Positions 1 through 7,782 of a stretch of 40,036 nt of DNA are shown in pieces. The position numbers were made by a program, and so were the translations under genes. The notes below the pieces were generated by a model that saw nothing but the letters and a program-made list of their open reading frames with translations, was not told the origin of the DNA and did not search any database. Numbering within the stretch: position 1 is the stretch's first letter; each line of letters begins with the position of its first letter. The DNA lies in the IMG/VR virus record IMGVR_UViG_3300042924_002831, positions 1-40,036 of that record; one strand, 5' to 3'. Origin of the DNA: a virus.

Positions 1-174
1 CATGAGCGCATTGCCCGCGACCTGCTTGATGCTGACTTCCGCGCGTCCAAGGCGGCGCGGGCCGAGATGATGAAGAAGTTCGGTCTGGGCAAGTTCGCTC
101 CGAAGATGCTGGCGGATGAGTCGCGCATCTTTGGAGACTGGGAAGCCCGACTGGACACTCAGATCCAGAGCCAG
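1..174 (+). repeat. terminal overlap of the contig, left copy
   Basis: Bases 1-174 equal 39863-40036 except C at 48 versus T at 39910, a synonymous serine change. The overlap lies inside one gene whose frame is continuous across it. It is best explained as overlap of a circular or terminally redundant assembly, not as the phage's physical terminal repeat. Confidence 0.95.
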
Positions 175-3100
175 CAGAAGTGGATGTTCCGCGACTTCGA
201 CCGGGCGCAGCAGGCTCGGACTGTTGGTGAGAAGAAGATGGAATCGCGGGCCTATAGAGGCTTGAACCGACTGGATCAGCCGCTTGAGGCCCGTGGGCAG
301 AAGCTTCCGAAGAATCCGCCGCGCACGGTGACGCTGTTCCAGTCTGTTCCTGACACGCAACTCAATGAATGGCGCACTACTTCAAAGGTAATCAATCAAG
401 ACGGATCGCTGAAGAATGTCTACCACGGCACAACCGCAGGTGACTTTGCAAAGTTTGATCCTAAGAAGATTGGAACCGCTCGGCCAAAGAAACTGTCCGA
501 AGAAGCCCAAGCAGCAGAGCGCGGATTCTGGTTTACCGACAATAAGACGGCAGCGATTGAAGACTACGCACAACTCCCTCAAGAAGGCATGACTACAGGA
601 AATGCCTCACGAATGCTTCTTGAAGCGTTAGACAAGTTGGGTCAGCGGCTCACTTCAGAGCAGAAGTCTAAGTTCTCTAAGTTCTTTGGTGAAGACATCA
701 ACGAATATGACATTACTCCCGAAGGGATGAGTGATTTCGTTAGTCTTGAAGCGGGATCAACTAACAGAGAAATCGCTGAAGCAGCCATCAGCGAGTTCAA
801 CACCAAACTTCGTCAGGCTTTTAATGGAGACAAAGAAGCCCTGAAATCAGTTGATGAGTTGTTTAGCCCAGAAAACTTGAGTTCATCTAAAGCAACTGAC
901 ACAGGATCTCGTCTTGTGGTTGCAAACCTCAATCTCAAGAATCCGCTGTATTGGAATGTGGCGGATAAAGCAAAGTTTTACGCAGACAAGCCTAAAGCCT
1001 ACCGAGCGATGATTGATGGGGGGCACGATGGAATCATCTATGGTGAGCAGGGGAACTACCTCTACTTTGTGCCCGATGCAGATGCAGTCAGTATTGTGGA
1101 AAGTGTGAAGGATCGGAAGAGAGCAACCCTGTTCCAGTCCACCGCTCCCGGAGGACCCACGCCACCGACCCCGCCGCAGCTTCAGCCCATTGGCGGTCAG
1201 CCTCCGCAGCGTCCGTTCAACATCGAGAACATGAGCACGGCAGCAGATGTCCGCTCGTACCACGATGTCCGCCTTCAGGAGCTAGAAGCAGACGGTCGCG
1301 TTCAGTACAACTCGATGGATCGCGCCTCGCAGGTTGCGGCGGCCGAACGCGAGATGATGCAGGTGGCCGACTTCACCGGATACCGCACGATGCCAGAGCT
1401 CACTCAGGCACTCAAGGCGGACGAGGATGCGCTTCAGGGATTCATGTCGCGTCACCTCGGCCTCCGCATGATCCTGAGCGAGGCGGCAGGCCAGCTGATT
1501 CAAGCCCGCGAGGCGGCCTTGATCTCCGGTTCCAAGCAGGACATGGCGAAGTTCATCGCAATGCAGCAGCGTGTCGATGTGCTTCTGGAGCACACGCGGC
1601 GGAACCAAGCCGCGGTTGCGCGTGGACTCGGATCGCAGAACATCGTGCCGGGTCCCGGCATCGGAGTCGTCCGTCTTGTGGACGACACCATGCTGAACGA
1701 CCCGAAGATGGTCGATGACATCATCGACGCAGCTGGAGGAGATGTTGCGGTCAAGGATGCGATGGAGCGTTCCCGTGCGGCAGAGGCGCGTGGCGGTCAG
1801 TCGAGTGCTATCCGTGCCACGCAGGGCGGTAGGCACGGCATCATCCCCGTGCTGACCGAGTACTGGATGAACTCCATCCTGAGCGGACCCATCACCTTCG
1901 CGGTCAACGCCACATCGAACACCGCGGCAATGCTGTACGCGCCGCTTGAGCAGGCATTGGGAGCAAGCATCGACAAGAACTTCCCGCTGATGCGTGAGTC
2001 CATGATGCGGTACGGCGCGATGATCTCCGAGGTCAAGGATGCCATGCACTACGCGGGTGTCGTTCTCAAGACCGGAGACAACATCCTTGACAAGGTTGCG
2101 CCTTCGGGCCTGTCTGGAAATGTGTCGGCCCGCGACCGTGCGATCTCCGCTGCTGGGTTCGGCTTTGCCGACAACAGCAAGATCGGGGCGTTCGCCAACT
2201 TCCTCGGGACCGTCGTGAATGCACCGGGCACGGCCTTGTCGGCAACCGACGAGTTCTTCAAGCAGATGTCCTACCGAAGCACCGTCAAGGCAGGACTCCT
2301 TGCCGATGCCATGCAGGAAGTCGCGGCAGGCCGTCTGGCCAAGGACCAGATGGGACAGTTTGTCGAGACGCGATTCCAGCGAATGGTGGAAGACGGCCAG
2401 TTCTACGCGGAGAAGAAGATCCGTGCGGACGCGAACAACGCGGCACAGAGGGAGATCGCGCAGGGATCGTTTGCTCAAGGCAGCGCAGACCACCTCGACT
2501 TCATCAAGAAGTACATGAAGGCCAACTGGAATGCCAGCGACGGTGAGCTGGCAAAGCGGGCACGGGCGACGGCGCGTGAAGCAACCTTCACGACCGAGCT
2601 TCGATCCGACCGCGCAGGTCTTGAGGGCATCAGCGCGAAGGTTCAGGTGCTTGTCGGACAGCACCCGTCCTTGCGAATCCTGATTCCGTTCGTCCGAACC
2701 CCGACGAACCTGACGCTGTTCTTCGCGCAGCGGATCCCGATCTCCGGCGTGATGTACAACATCCCGCACCTCAGCGAGATCAGCACCCGCTTCCAGCGTG
2801 ACATCACAAGCGGCGATCCCGTTCGACGGGCGCAGGCACTTGGCCGGATGTCGGGCGGAACGCTCATCACGATGTCGGCCATCGTCGCGGCAGGTACGGG
2901 AATCCTGACTGGATCCGGCCCCAAGGATCCAGAAGAGCGGGCCTATCTGGCGAAGTCCGGCTGGCAGCCGTATTCGATCAAGGTGGGCGACACCTACATC
3001 AGCTACCGGAGAATGGATCCATTTGCGACCTTCTTCGGTGTCGTGGCTGACCTGCACGAAGCGTATGCGAACGCCGAAGACGCGCAGAAGAGCGTCATCG

Positions 3101-3882
3101 AGGTCACGCTCAAGGGTGTGGTTGCGGCCGTGGCGAACAACATCGCCAACAAGACCTACCTGACTGGTCTGGTCCGCGCTGCCAACGCGGTGTCCGATGC
3201 CGAGCGTTACGGAGCGGACTGGCTTGAGCAGACCATCGCGTCGTTCGTCCCGTCCGCGCTGTCGCAGACTCAGGACATCCTCGGCATGGATCCCGTGATG
3301 CGCGATGTGCAGACCATCGCTGATGCGATTCGAAACCGCATTCCCGGCATCGCTGAGAATGTCGCCCCCCGCCGCGATGTGCTTGGTGAGCCGCTGCGAC
3401 GGTCGCGCATTCTCGGTGCGGTTCCTCCAGCATGGCCGTTCTCCTACAGCAAGGTCAACAATGACATCATCGCGCAGGAGCTGGCGCAGCTTGGTGCTGG
3501 ATTCACGCCGCCGCGGGCGATGCGAAACGATGTGGATCTCCGCGCGTATGTGAACCGGAAGGGCCAGAACTCCTACGACAGGTGGCAGGAGCTGACGGGT
3601 CAGGTCCGGCTTGGCGGACGCACCCTCCGGGAATCTATGGAGCAGCTGATCCAGTCGTCTGGCTACCAGCGCACCGACCCCACCAGCGTCGAAGGATACG
3701 ACTCACCCCGCGTCGGGATGCTGCGAAAGCTGATCTCGCGGTACCGTGACGCTGCGTTCCGTCAAACCATGCAGGAGTTCCCAGACCTTATGGAAGCGGA
3801 ACGCCACCGCAGGGCAACAGTCATTGGAGCGGCAAGCGGAAAGCCGTTCGCAGAGCTTCTTCAATACTCCCGAGGTAGGTAA
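1..3882 (+). CDS. giant polyvalent internal virion protein, C-terminal 1293 residues (begins at 37604)
   Basis: The frame is open from base 1 and joins the gene that starts at 37604, giving a protein of 2046 residues; residue 754 is encoded by bases 1-3. Near 370-1140 (residues about 880-1133) is an ADP-ribosyltransferase-like domain of the ART-PolyVal type. It starts after 'KVINQDGSLKNVYHGT' (His in the YHGT motif), continues with 'GFWFTDN...DYA' and ends with 'HDGIIYGEQGNYLYF'. A proline-rich linker follows (1141-1215). From about 1840 the sequence 'YWMNSILSGPITFAVNATSN' and later 'IPFVRTPTNLTLFF' resemble the LPD38 domain of large polyvalent proteins. 'LITMSAIVAAGTGIL' is a hydrophobic, possibly membrane-inserting segment. 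Position between the gp15-like protein and the tail fibre is that of T7 gp16 (1318 residues), so ejection into the host is inferred. The ART stretch is visibly AT-richer than its surroundings. Confidence 0.85.
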   Translation, partial: HERIARDLLDADFRASKAARAEMMKKFGLGKFAPKMLADESRIFGDWEARLDTQIQSQQKWMFRDFDRAQQARTVGEKKMESRAYRGLNRLDQPLEARGQKLPKNPPRTVTLFQSVPDTQLNEWRTTSKVINQDGSLKNVYHGTTAGDFAKFDPKKIGTARPKKLSEEAQAAERGFWFTDNKTAAIEDYAQLPQEGMTTGNASRMLLEALDKLGQRLTSEQKSKFSKFFGEDINEYDITPEGMSDFVSLEAGSTNREIAEAAISEFNTKLRQAFNGDKEALKSVDELFSPENLSSSKATDTGSRLVVANLNLKNPLYWNVADKAKFYADKPKAYRAMIDGGHDGIIYGEQGNYLYFVPDADAVSIVESVKDRKRATLFQSTAPGGPTPPTPPQLQPIGGQPPQRPFNIENMSTAADVRSYHDVRLQELEADGRVQYNSMDRASQVAAAEREMMQVADFTGYRTMPELTQALKADEDALQGFMSRHLGLRMILSEAAGQLIQAREAALISGSKQDMAKFIAMQQRVDVLLEHTRRNQAAVARGLGSQNIVPGPGIGVVRLVDDTMLNDPKMVDDIIDAAGGDVAVKDAMERSRAAEARGGQSSAIRATQGGRHGIIPVLTEYWMNSILSGPITFAVNATSNTAAMLYAPLEQALGASIDKNFPLMRESMMRYGAMISEVKDAMHYAGVVLKTGDNILDKVAPSGLSGNVSARDRAISAAGFGFADNSKIGAFANFLGTVVNAPGTALSATDEFFKQMSYRSTVKAGLLADAMQEVAAGRLAKDQMGQFVETRFQRMVEDGQFYAEKKIRADANNAAQREIAQGSFAQGSADHLDFIKKYMKANWNASDGELAKRARATAREATFTTELRSDRAGLEGISAKVQVLVGQHPSLRILIPFVRTPTNLTLFFAQRIPISGVMYNIPHLSEISTRFQRDITSGDPVRRAQALGRMSGGTLITMSAIVAAGTGILTGSGPKDPEERAYLAKSGWQPYSIKVGDTYISYRRMDPFATFFGVVADLHEAYANAEDAQKSVIEVTLKGVVAAVANNIANKTYLTGLVRAANAVSDAERYGADWLEQTIASFVPSALSQTQDILGMDPVMRDVQTIADAIRNRIPGIAENVAPRRDVLGEPLRRSRILGAVPPAWPFSYSKVNNDIIAQELAQLGAGFTPPRAMRNDVDLRAYVNRKGQNSYDRWQELTGQVRLGGRTLRESMEQLIQSSGYQRTDPTSVEGYDSPRVGMLRKLISRYRDAAFRQTMQEFPDLMEAERHRRATVIGAASGKPFAELLQYSRGR

Positions 3883-5504
3883 TGGCCAACTCATTTCAAG
3901 CTTCAACCGGAAACGGAACGGCAGGCCCGTTCAGTTGGGCGCAGATTGACGGATACATCTCCTCCGCTCACATCTATGTCTATGTGAATGGTGTGCTGAA
4001 GACCCTCACATCCGACTACACGCTGAACACGACGGCGAAGACCGTCACCTTCACGGCGGGAAACTTCCCGTCATCGGGTGACTACATCGAGATCAAGCGG
4101 ATCACGCCGAAGACGGTCGCTGGCCTACAGGTCAACTTTGCCGATGCGTCCGTGCTCACGGCACAGGACATGAACAACGCCCAGAAGCAGCAGCTGTTCA
4201 TCGCGCAGGAAGCGCAGGACACAGGTGCTGGCGGCATGGGCAAGAACTTCTTCAGCACCGCATGGGATGCGACCAACCTGCGGATCGAGCGTGTGTCTCC
4301 TCCGACGAACCTGACGGATGCGGCGAACAAGCAGTATGTCGATTCGCTGTCGCTGTTCGGTGCGTTCACGGTTCCGCAGAGCTGGTCTTTCAGCGGCGAT
4401 GGTTCTGTCGAGGATATCTACCTGACAAATCCCGAACCCACCTGCACCGATCCGGCGATGTTCATCGTTGAAGTCAACGGTGTTCTCCAGCGGCCTGTGA
4501 CCAACTACGACATCGTTGCAGTCGGTCCCTATTGGCAGATCCAGTTCACCGCACCTCCGGCAGCGGGGACGGACAACATTGTCATCCGCAACTTCGGCGT
4601 GGCCCGCAACGCGCTTGATGTGCTGCCCAACAGTTCCGTGACCGCGCAGTACATCGCCAACGGTGCGGTCGAGACGGCCAAGATCCTCGATGATGCAGTC
4701 ACGACTGCGAAGATTGCCAACCTTGCGGTCACGACCGCGAAGCTGAACAACGCAGCGGTGACGGAAGCCAAGCTTGGAAGCGGTGCTGTGACGGCGGACA
4801 AGATCGGAAGTCTTGCCGTCACTACGGCGAAGCTTGCGGCAAGCGCGGTCGAAACGGACAAGATCGCTGACTTGAATGTCACGACGGGAAAGATCGCAAA
4901 TCTTGCGGTCAACAACGCGAAGATTGCAGACGCATCCGTCTCATTCGCGCAGTTGAAGCAGACAAGCTTCACGGGAGCTGGAAGCGACCTTCGCCTGCTG
5001 AACGCCAACACATCTGGAACTGCGGTGCTGACGGCGGCCAGTTCGATTCCCTTGAGCACATTTGCCGTTCCTACGGCAAATATCGCCATGAACAACCTGA
5101 CGCTGACTGGCCTACAGACAGCGCAGTTCACGCCGACGCTGTATCTCGGAACCACGGAAGTCAGTTCGTACACCTCCCGGTTCGCGCGGTACATCAAGAT
5201 CGACCGCGTTGTGGTGTTCACGATTTCGATTGTCGTCAACACCAAGGGAGCAGGTGTGGGCAATGTCGTTGTGCGCGGCCTTCCGTTCAGCTGCCAAGCA
5301 AATGGCTGGGCTCCGGTCAGTTGCGTGGGGTTCAACAACTTCACGGGGTTGACGGGCGCGTTGCTCGGATTCATCGACCCGACCAATCCGACCTATGTGA
5401 CCATCCGTCAGAGTGCAGCTACGGGATCGGCTGTCGTAACCGAGGCAAACATCACCGCAGGAGCCTCGCTGTATCTTTCTGGTACCTACATCGCTGACAG
5501 CTAA
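3882..5504 (+). CDS. tail fibre protein (T7 gp17-like N-terminus)
   Basis: 540 residues. The start overlaps the previous stop (TAATG). Residues 1-115 match the virion-binding domain of T7-type tail fibres: 'YVNGVLKTLTSDYTLNT', 'SGDYIEIKR', 'LTAQDMNNAQKQQLFIAQEAQD'. A second similar beta module follows ('FIVEVNGVLQRPVTNYDI', about residues 190-245). Residues about 255-360 are a run of repeats of the type 'AVTTAKIANL', about ten to twelve residues long, typical of trimeric fibre shafts. The C-terminal 180 residues form a Gly/Thr/Val-rich tip that probably contacts the receptor. T7 gp17 has 553 residues, so the length fits. Host range would be set by this gene together with the small proteins downstream. 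Confidence 0.9.
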   Translation: MANSFQASTGNGTAGPFSWAQIDGYISSAHIYVYVNGVLKTLTSDYTLNTTAKTVTFTAGNFPSSGDYIEIKRITPKTVAGLQVNFADASVLTAQDMNNAQKQQLFIAQEAQDTGAGGMGKNFFSTAWDATNLRIERVSPPTNLTDAANKQYVDSLSLFGAFTVPQSWSFSGDGSVEDIYLTNPEPTCTDPAMFIVEVNGVLQRPVTNYDIVAVGPYWQIQFTAPPAAGTDNIVIRNFGVARNALDVLPNSSVTAQYIANGAVETAKILDDAVTTAKIANLAVTTAKLNNAAVTEAKLGSGAVTADKIGSLAVTTAKLAASAVETDKIADLNVTTGKIANLAVNNAKIADASVSFAQLKQTSFTGAGSDLRLLNANTSGTAVLTAASSIPLSTFAVPTANIAMNNLTLTGLQTAQFTPTLYLGTTEVSSYTSRFARYIKIDRVVVFTISIVVNTKGAGVGNVVVRGLPFSCQANGWAPVSCVGFNNFTGLTGALLGFIDPTNPTYVTIRQSAATGSAVVTEANITAGASLYLSGTYIADS

Positions 5505-5515
5505 GGAACAACCTC

Positions 5516-5827
5516 ATGCCGCTCAACAATGTCCAAGCCGTGCAGTCCACGGGATTGCTCAAGACAGCCAACAACCTGTCGGAGATCCGCGCCTATACCG
5601 ACCAACTCATGGGCGTTGGTGATGTCAAGCTCATCGCGGCCGCGGTCGCTCCGAAAGGATGGCTTGCTTGCAACGGAGCTTCCGTCAGCACCACTACCTA
5701 CTCCGCGTTGTTCGCCAAGATTGCGTACACCTTCGGTGGAAGCGGCGCAAACTTCACGCTACCGAACATCTCGGCTCCGGTGGCAAACACCCTGTACATC
5801 ATCAAGGCATCGGAGTACACGCCGTGA
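5516..5827 (+). CDS. short tail-collar domain protein
   Basis: 103 residues. 'APKGWLACNGASVSTTTYSALFAKIAYTFGG...FTLPNIS' is the phage tail collar (PF07484-like) signature, a receptor-proximal fold usually found at fibre tips. Here it is a separate small protein 11 bases after the fibre gene, preceded by 'AAGGAA'. It could be a distal adaptor or a detached fibre tip. The N-terminal 35 residues have no recognised domain. Confidence 0.8.
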   Translation: MPLNNVQAVQSTGLLKTANNLSEIRAYTDQLMGVGDVKLIAAAVAPKGWLACNGASVSTTTYSALFAKIAYTFGGSGANFTLPNISAPVANTLYIIKASEYTP

Positions 5828-6033
5828 ACGAGGAAGTGCTCATTGCGCTTGGTCGTTTGGAAGGCAAGGTCGATGCAATGATGACCTCGCTCCGCATCCA
5901 GCAGGAAGAACTACAACGGCTCGATGTTCGCGTCCGCGACCTTGAGCAGAGCAAGGCGTGGCTGCTCGGTGCCGCCGCGGTCATCTCGTTCCTGTCGGGT
6001 CTTGTCGTCAAGTTCATTCCATTGAAGGGATAA
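5824..6033 (+). CDS. XhlA-like small membrane protein (possible holin or lysis accessory)
   Basis: A GTG start at 5824 overlaps the previous stop (GTGA) and gives 69 residues. The first 45 residues are a charged coiled coil ('LGRLEGKVDAMMTSLRIQQEELQRLDVRVRDLEQ'-type heptads, seen in two parts). The last 25 form one membrane segment ('AWLLGAAAVISFLSGLVVKF') and a short basic tail. This order is that of the haemolysin XhlA/holin-accessory family. It is one of two holin candidates in the genome, the other being at 28925. Confidence 0.65.
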   Translation: MNEEVLIALGRLEGKVDAMMTSLRIQQEELQRLDVRVRDLEQSKAWLLGAAAVISFLSGLVVKFIPLKG

Positions 6034-6038
6034 TCATC

Positions 6039-6335
6039 ATGCGTGTCATTTTCCTCGGTTCGAAGTCCGCGACGGGAGCTCCCACGGATGTCACTTTCGA
6101 AACGCCCTTCGATCACTATGTCGATGAGCGCGTCGGTGTCTTTCAGGCTGAGTTTGCGGGAACCGCAACCGTCACTCTTGAAGGCCGCTTGACTGGTTCC
6201 GCTAACTGGACGACCATCACCACGATTGCCAGCACGGACAGCAGCAAGGCGAAGACCGTTGCGCTGATGCCGCTGATGCGGCTCAACATCACATCGTGGA
6301 CCAGCGGCCTTGTAAGCGGGTGGCTGGGGATCTGA
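6039..6335 (+). CDS. small beta-rich protein of the tail module, unknown function
   Basis: ATG at 6039 gives 98 residues. The sequence is rich in Thr and Val, with 'ATVTLEGRLTGSANWTTITTI' resembling small phage structural proteins with a beta sandwich. It has no signal peptide or membrane segment. The gene ends in a TGATG overlap with the next gene. Its place between the fibre module and two paralogous tail-type proteins suggests a virion component, but the family was not recognised. Confidence 0.6.
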   Translation: MRVIFLGSKSATGAPTDVTFETPFDHYVDERVGVFQAEFAGTATVTLEGRLTGSANWTTITTIASTDSSKAKTVALMPLMRLNITSWTSGLVSGWLGI

Positions 6336-6883
6336 TGAACATCCTGCGACGAGCCCTGTTCCACCAGAACCTGTTCTCGACTACGGAAGATGCCTATCCC
6401 GGCTCTCCGCTGTCGTCTCCGGTTCAGTCGCAGACCTCGCATCATCTCAGCGGTGGGCTGGAAGTAGAGAACTATCTGGCCTTCACGGCGGCGTTCAACC
6501 TGTCTGGTTCAGCTCCCACTTGGTCGGTGTCTTCGGCGGTGTACACGCAGAACAGCTATATCGAGGGCGGATCGCTCTCGATAGCACCGATGACGAGCTT
6601 CAACAAAGGACAGGTGTCCACAGGCACCGGAAGCACCGATCCGATTCAAGCCCGAATCGACATCAACAGCGTGGGGGATCCAAACGGATTCATCGGCGCG
6701 TACCCGAGGGCATGGGGAATCCTGATGCACATCAAGACGGGCAACAAGATCCCGATGACGACGATGCTCAGGCAGTCAGTCTCAATCATCCGCTTCGATG
6801 GACAGGCTCGATTCGATCCGGTTCAACTGGCCTCGGGAGACGCGATGATCTTGAAGGTCTACCTAACGGGGAATCCACGATGA
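6335..6883 (+). CDS. unknown tail-module protein, paralogue A
   Basis: ATG at 6335 (overlapping the previous stop) gives 182 residues. The N-terminus 'MNILRRALFHQNLFS' closely resembles 'MNLIRRAAFLKNLSG' of the next gene. The rest is beta-rich, with Ser/Thr/Gly-rich strands, and ends 'GDAMILKVYLTGNP'. Neither protein was recognised as a family. The shared N-terminus followed by diverged bodies suggests a common docking peptide and variable outer domains, as in receptor-binding or decoration proteins. This is inference from pattern and position only. Confidence 0.6.
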   Translation: MNILRRALFHQNLFSTTEDAYPGSPLSSPVQSQTSHHLSGGLEVENYLAFTAAFNLSGSAPTWSVSSAVYTQNSYIEGGSLSIAPMTSFNKGQVSTGTGSTDPIQARIDINSVGDPNGFIGAYPRAWGILMHIKTGNKIPMTTMLRQSVSIIRFDGQARFDPVQLASGDAMILKVYLTGNPR

Positions 6884-7470
6884 ACCTGATTCGACGCGCT
6901 GCGTTTCTCAAGAATCTCAGCGGCAGTACAACACCTTTAGTCGCAGACACCGAGAAACTAAGCGAGGTTCTAGTTCAGGATGAGGCATTGCCCCACTTCG
7001 ACAAAGGCGCGACGGATGTCGCTTCTGGATTTACAAGCAATCCCATCTTCACGCTGACCGGAACAATCGCGGCAAGAAGCACAAACTCGACCACGGGGTT
7101 TACCGACATCGGAAGTTACCAACTCGACATGGGTACTTCCTTTGGCGTTCTCGATCAATCACAGCCTGTGTTCCACCCGGGTAACGCAAATCTTGCCCGC
7201 CTGTACCGAGCAACCAACGGATACCTAGAGATCAAACTTGGGTTTATCTACTCAGGTAATCCTGCGAACTTCCTGACCATCTACGGAACAGGTGGGTTTG
7301 TGCGTTACATCAATCGAACACGCGGAACACCGTTGACTCAGTTGTTCCTGACCGAAACGGTTGGAGTAGCTGCGGGAACCGTCCGATTTACCAAGAGTGG
7401 AAACCTGACGCAGACAGGCGAAGCCGTCGGTGATGTTGTTCGCCTTGAGTTCTACTTCGCAGGAGGCTGA
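6880..7470 (+). CDS. unknown tail-module protein, paralogue B
   Basis: ATG at 6880 overlaps the previous stop (ATGA); 196 residues. The N-terminal motif is shared with the protein at 6335, and the C-terminal ends 'VGDVVRLEFYFAGG' versus 'SGDAMILKVYLTGNPR' also align. The middle ('FTDIGSYQLDMG', 'LYRATNGYLEIKLGFIY', 'LFLTETVGVAAGTVRF') is beta-rich. DNA here is somewhat AT-richer than in the neighbouring structural genes, consistent with exchange of host-recognition genes. Confidence 0.6.
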   Translation: MNLIRRAAFLKNLSGSTTPLVADTEKLSEVLVQDEALPHFDKGATDVASGFTSNPIFTLTGTIAARSTNSTTGFTDIGSYQLDMGTSFGVLDQSQPVFHPGNANLARLYRATNGYLEIKLGFIYSGNPANFLTIYGTGGFVRYINRTRGTPLTQLFLTETVGVAAGTVRFTKSGNLTQTGEAVGDVVRLEFYFAGG

Positions 7471-7471
7471 C

Positions 7472-7684
7472 ATGACCGATCCCGAACTGATGGCGAAACT
7501 GCACCAGCTGCTGACCCAGAACCTGATCGACAAGATCGAGTCCGGCGAAGCGACTGCCGCGGACCTTGGCGTGGCTCGACAGCTGCTCAAGGACAACGGG
7601 GTCAACGCCACCCCCTCCCAAGGCACTCCCATCCTGAGGCTGTCGCAAGCCCTGCCTTTCGATGAAGCCCAAGAAGCCGTCTAG
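7472..7684 (+). CDS. small terminase subunit (T7 gp18-like)
   Basis: ATG at 7472 follows a strong ribosome binding site AGGAGG at 7461-7466; 70 residues. 'DKIESGEATAADLGVARQLLKDNGV' is the hallmark of small packaging subunits of T7-like phages. T7 gp18 has 89 residues, so this is a short form. It should assemble into a ring that recognises the concatemer and regulates the large terminase encoded about 100 bases downstream. Confidence 0.85.
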   Translation: MTDPELMAKLHQLLTQNLIDKIESGEATAADLGVARQLLKDNGVNATPSQGTPILRLSQALPFDEAQEAV

Positions 7685-7723
7685 GATCGCATTACAGACC
7701 TTCTGATTTCGACCCTATGGACA

Positions 7724-7743
7724 CCCTATACAGCAATCTAAAC
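7724..7743 (+). promoter_or_regulatory. candidate phage RNA polymerase promoter upstream of the large terminase
   Basis: The 98-base gap before the large terminase contains CCCTATACAGCAATCTAAAC-type sequence at 7724-7743. A near copy (CCCTAT, CAGC, AATCTA in the same order, with one base inserted) lies at 9519-9540 after the gene. Two matching 20-base elements in non-coding DNA around gene 19 recall T7, which has phage promoters in that area. No transcript data are available. Confidence 0.35.
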
Positions 7744-7782
7744 GCCTTGGCGGGCCATCCACGGGGCTAGAAACGAAAGCCA

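Noticed and set aside
1-66. Truncated or frameshifted gene at the window start
   Set aside because: The frame is open from base 1 and continues the gene that starts at 37604; the apparent truncation is only the linearisation point.
1282-3057. 591-codon open frame on the minus strand
   Set aside because: It lies fully inside the giant + strand gene, lacks a ribosome binding site, and its product looks like a mirror of GC-rich codons without any motif. All other supported genes are on the + strand.
5824-5826. Reading the XhlA-like gene as a C-terminal part of a longer frame from 5659
   Set aside because: The upstream part of that frame is a shadow of the collar gene; GTG at 5824 overlaps the collar stop in the usual coupled manner.
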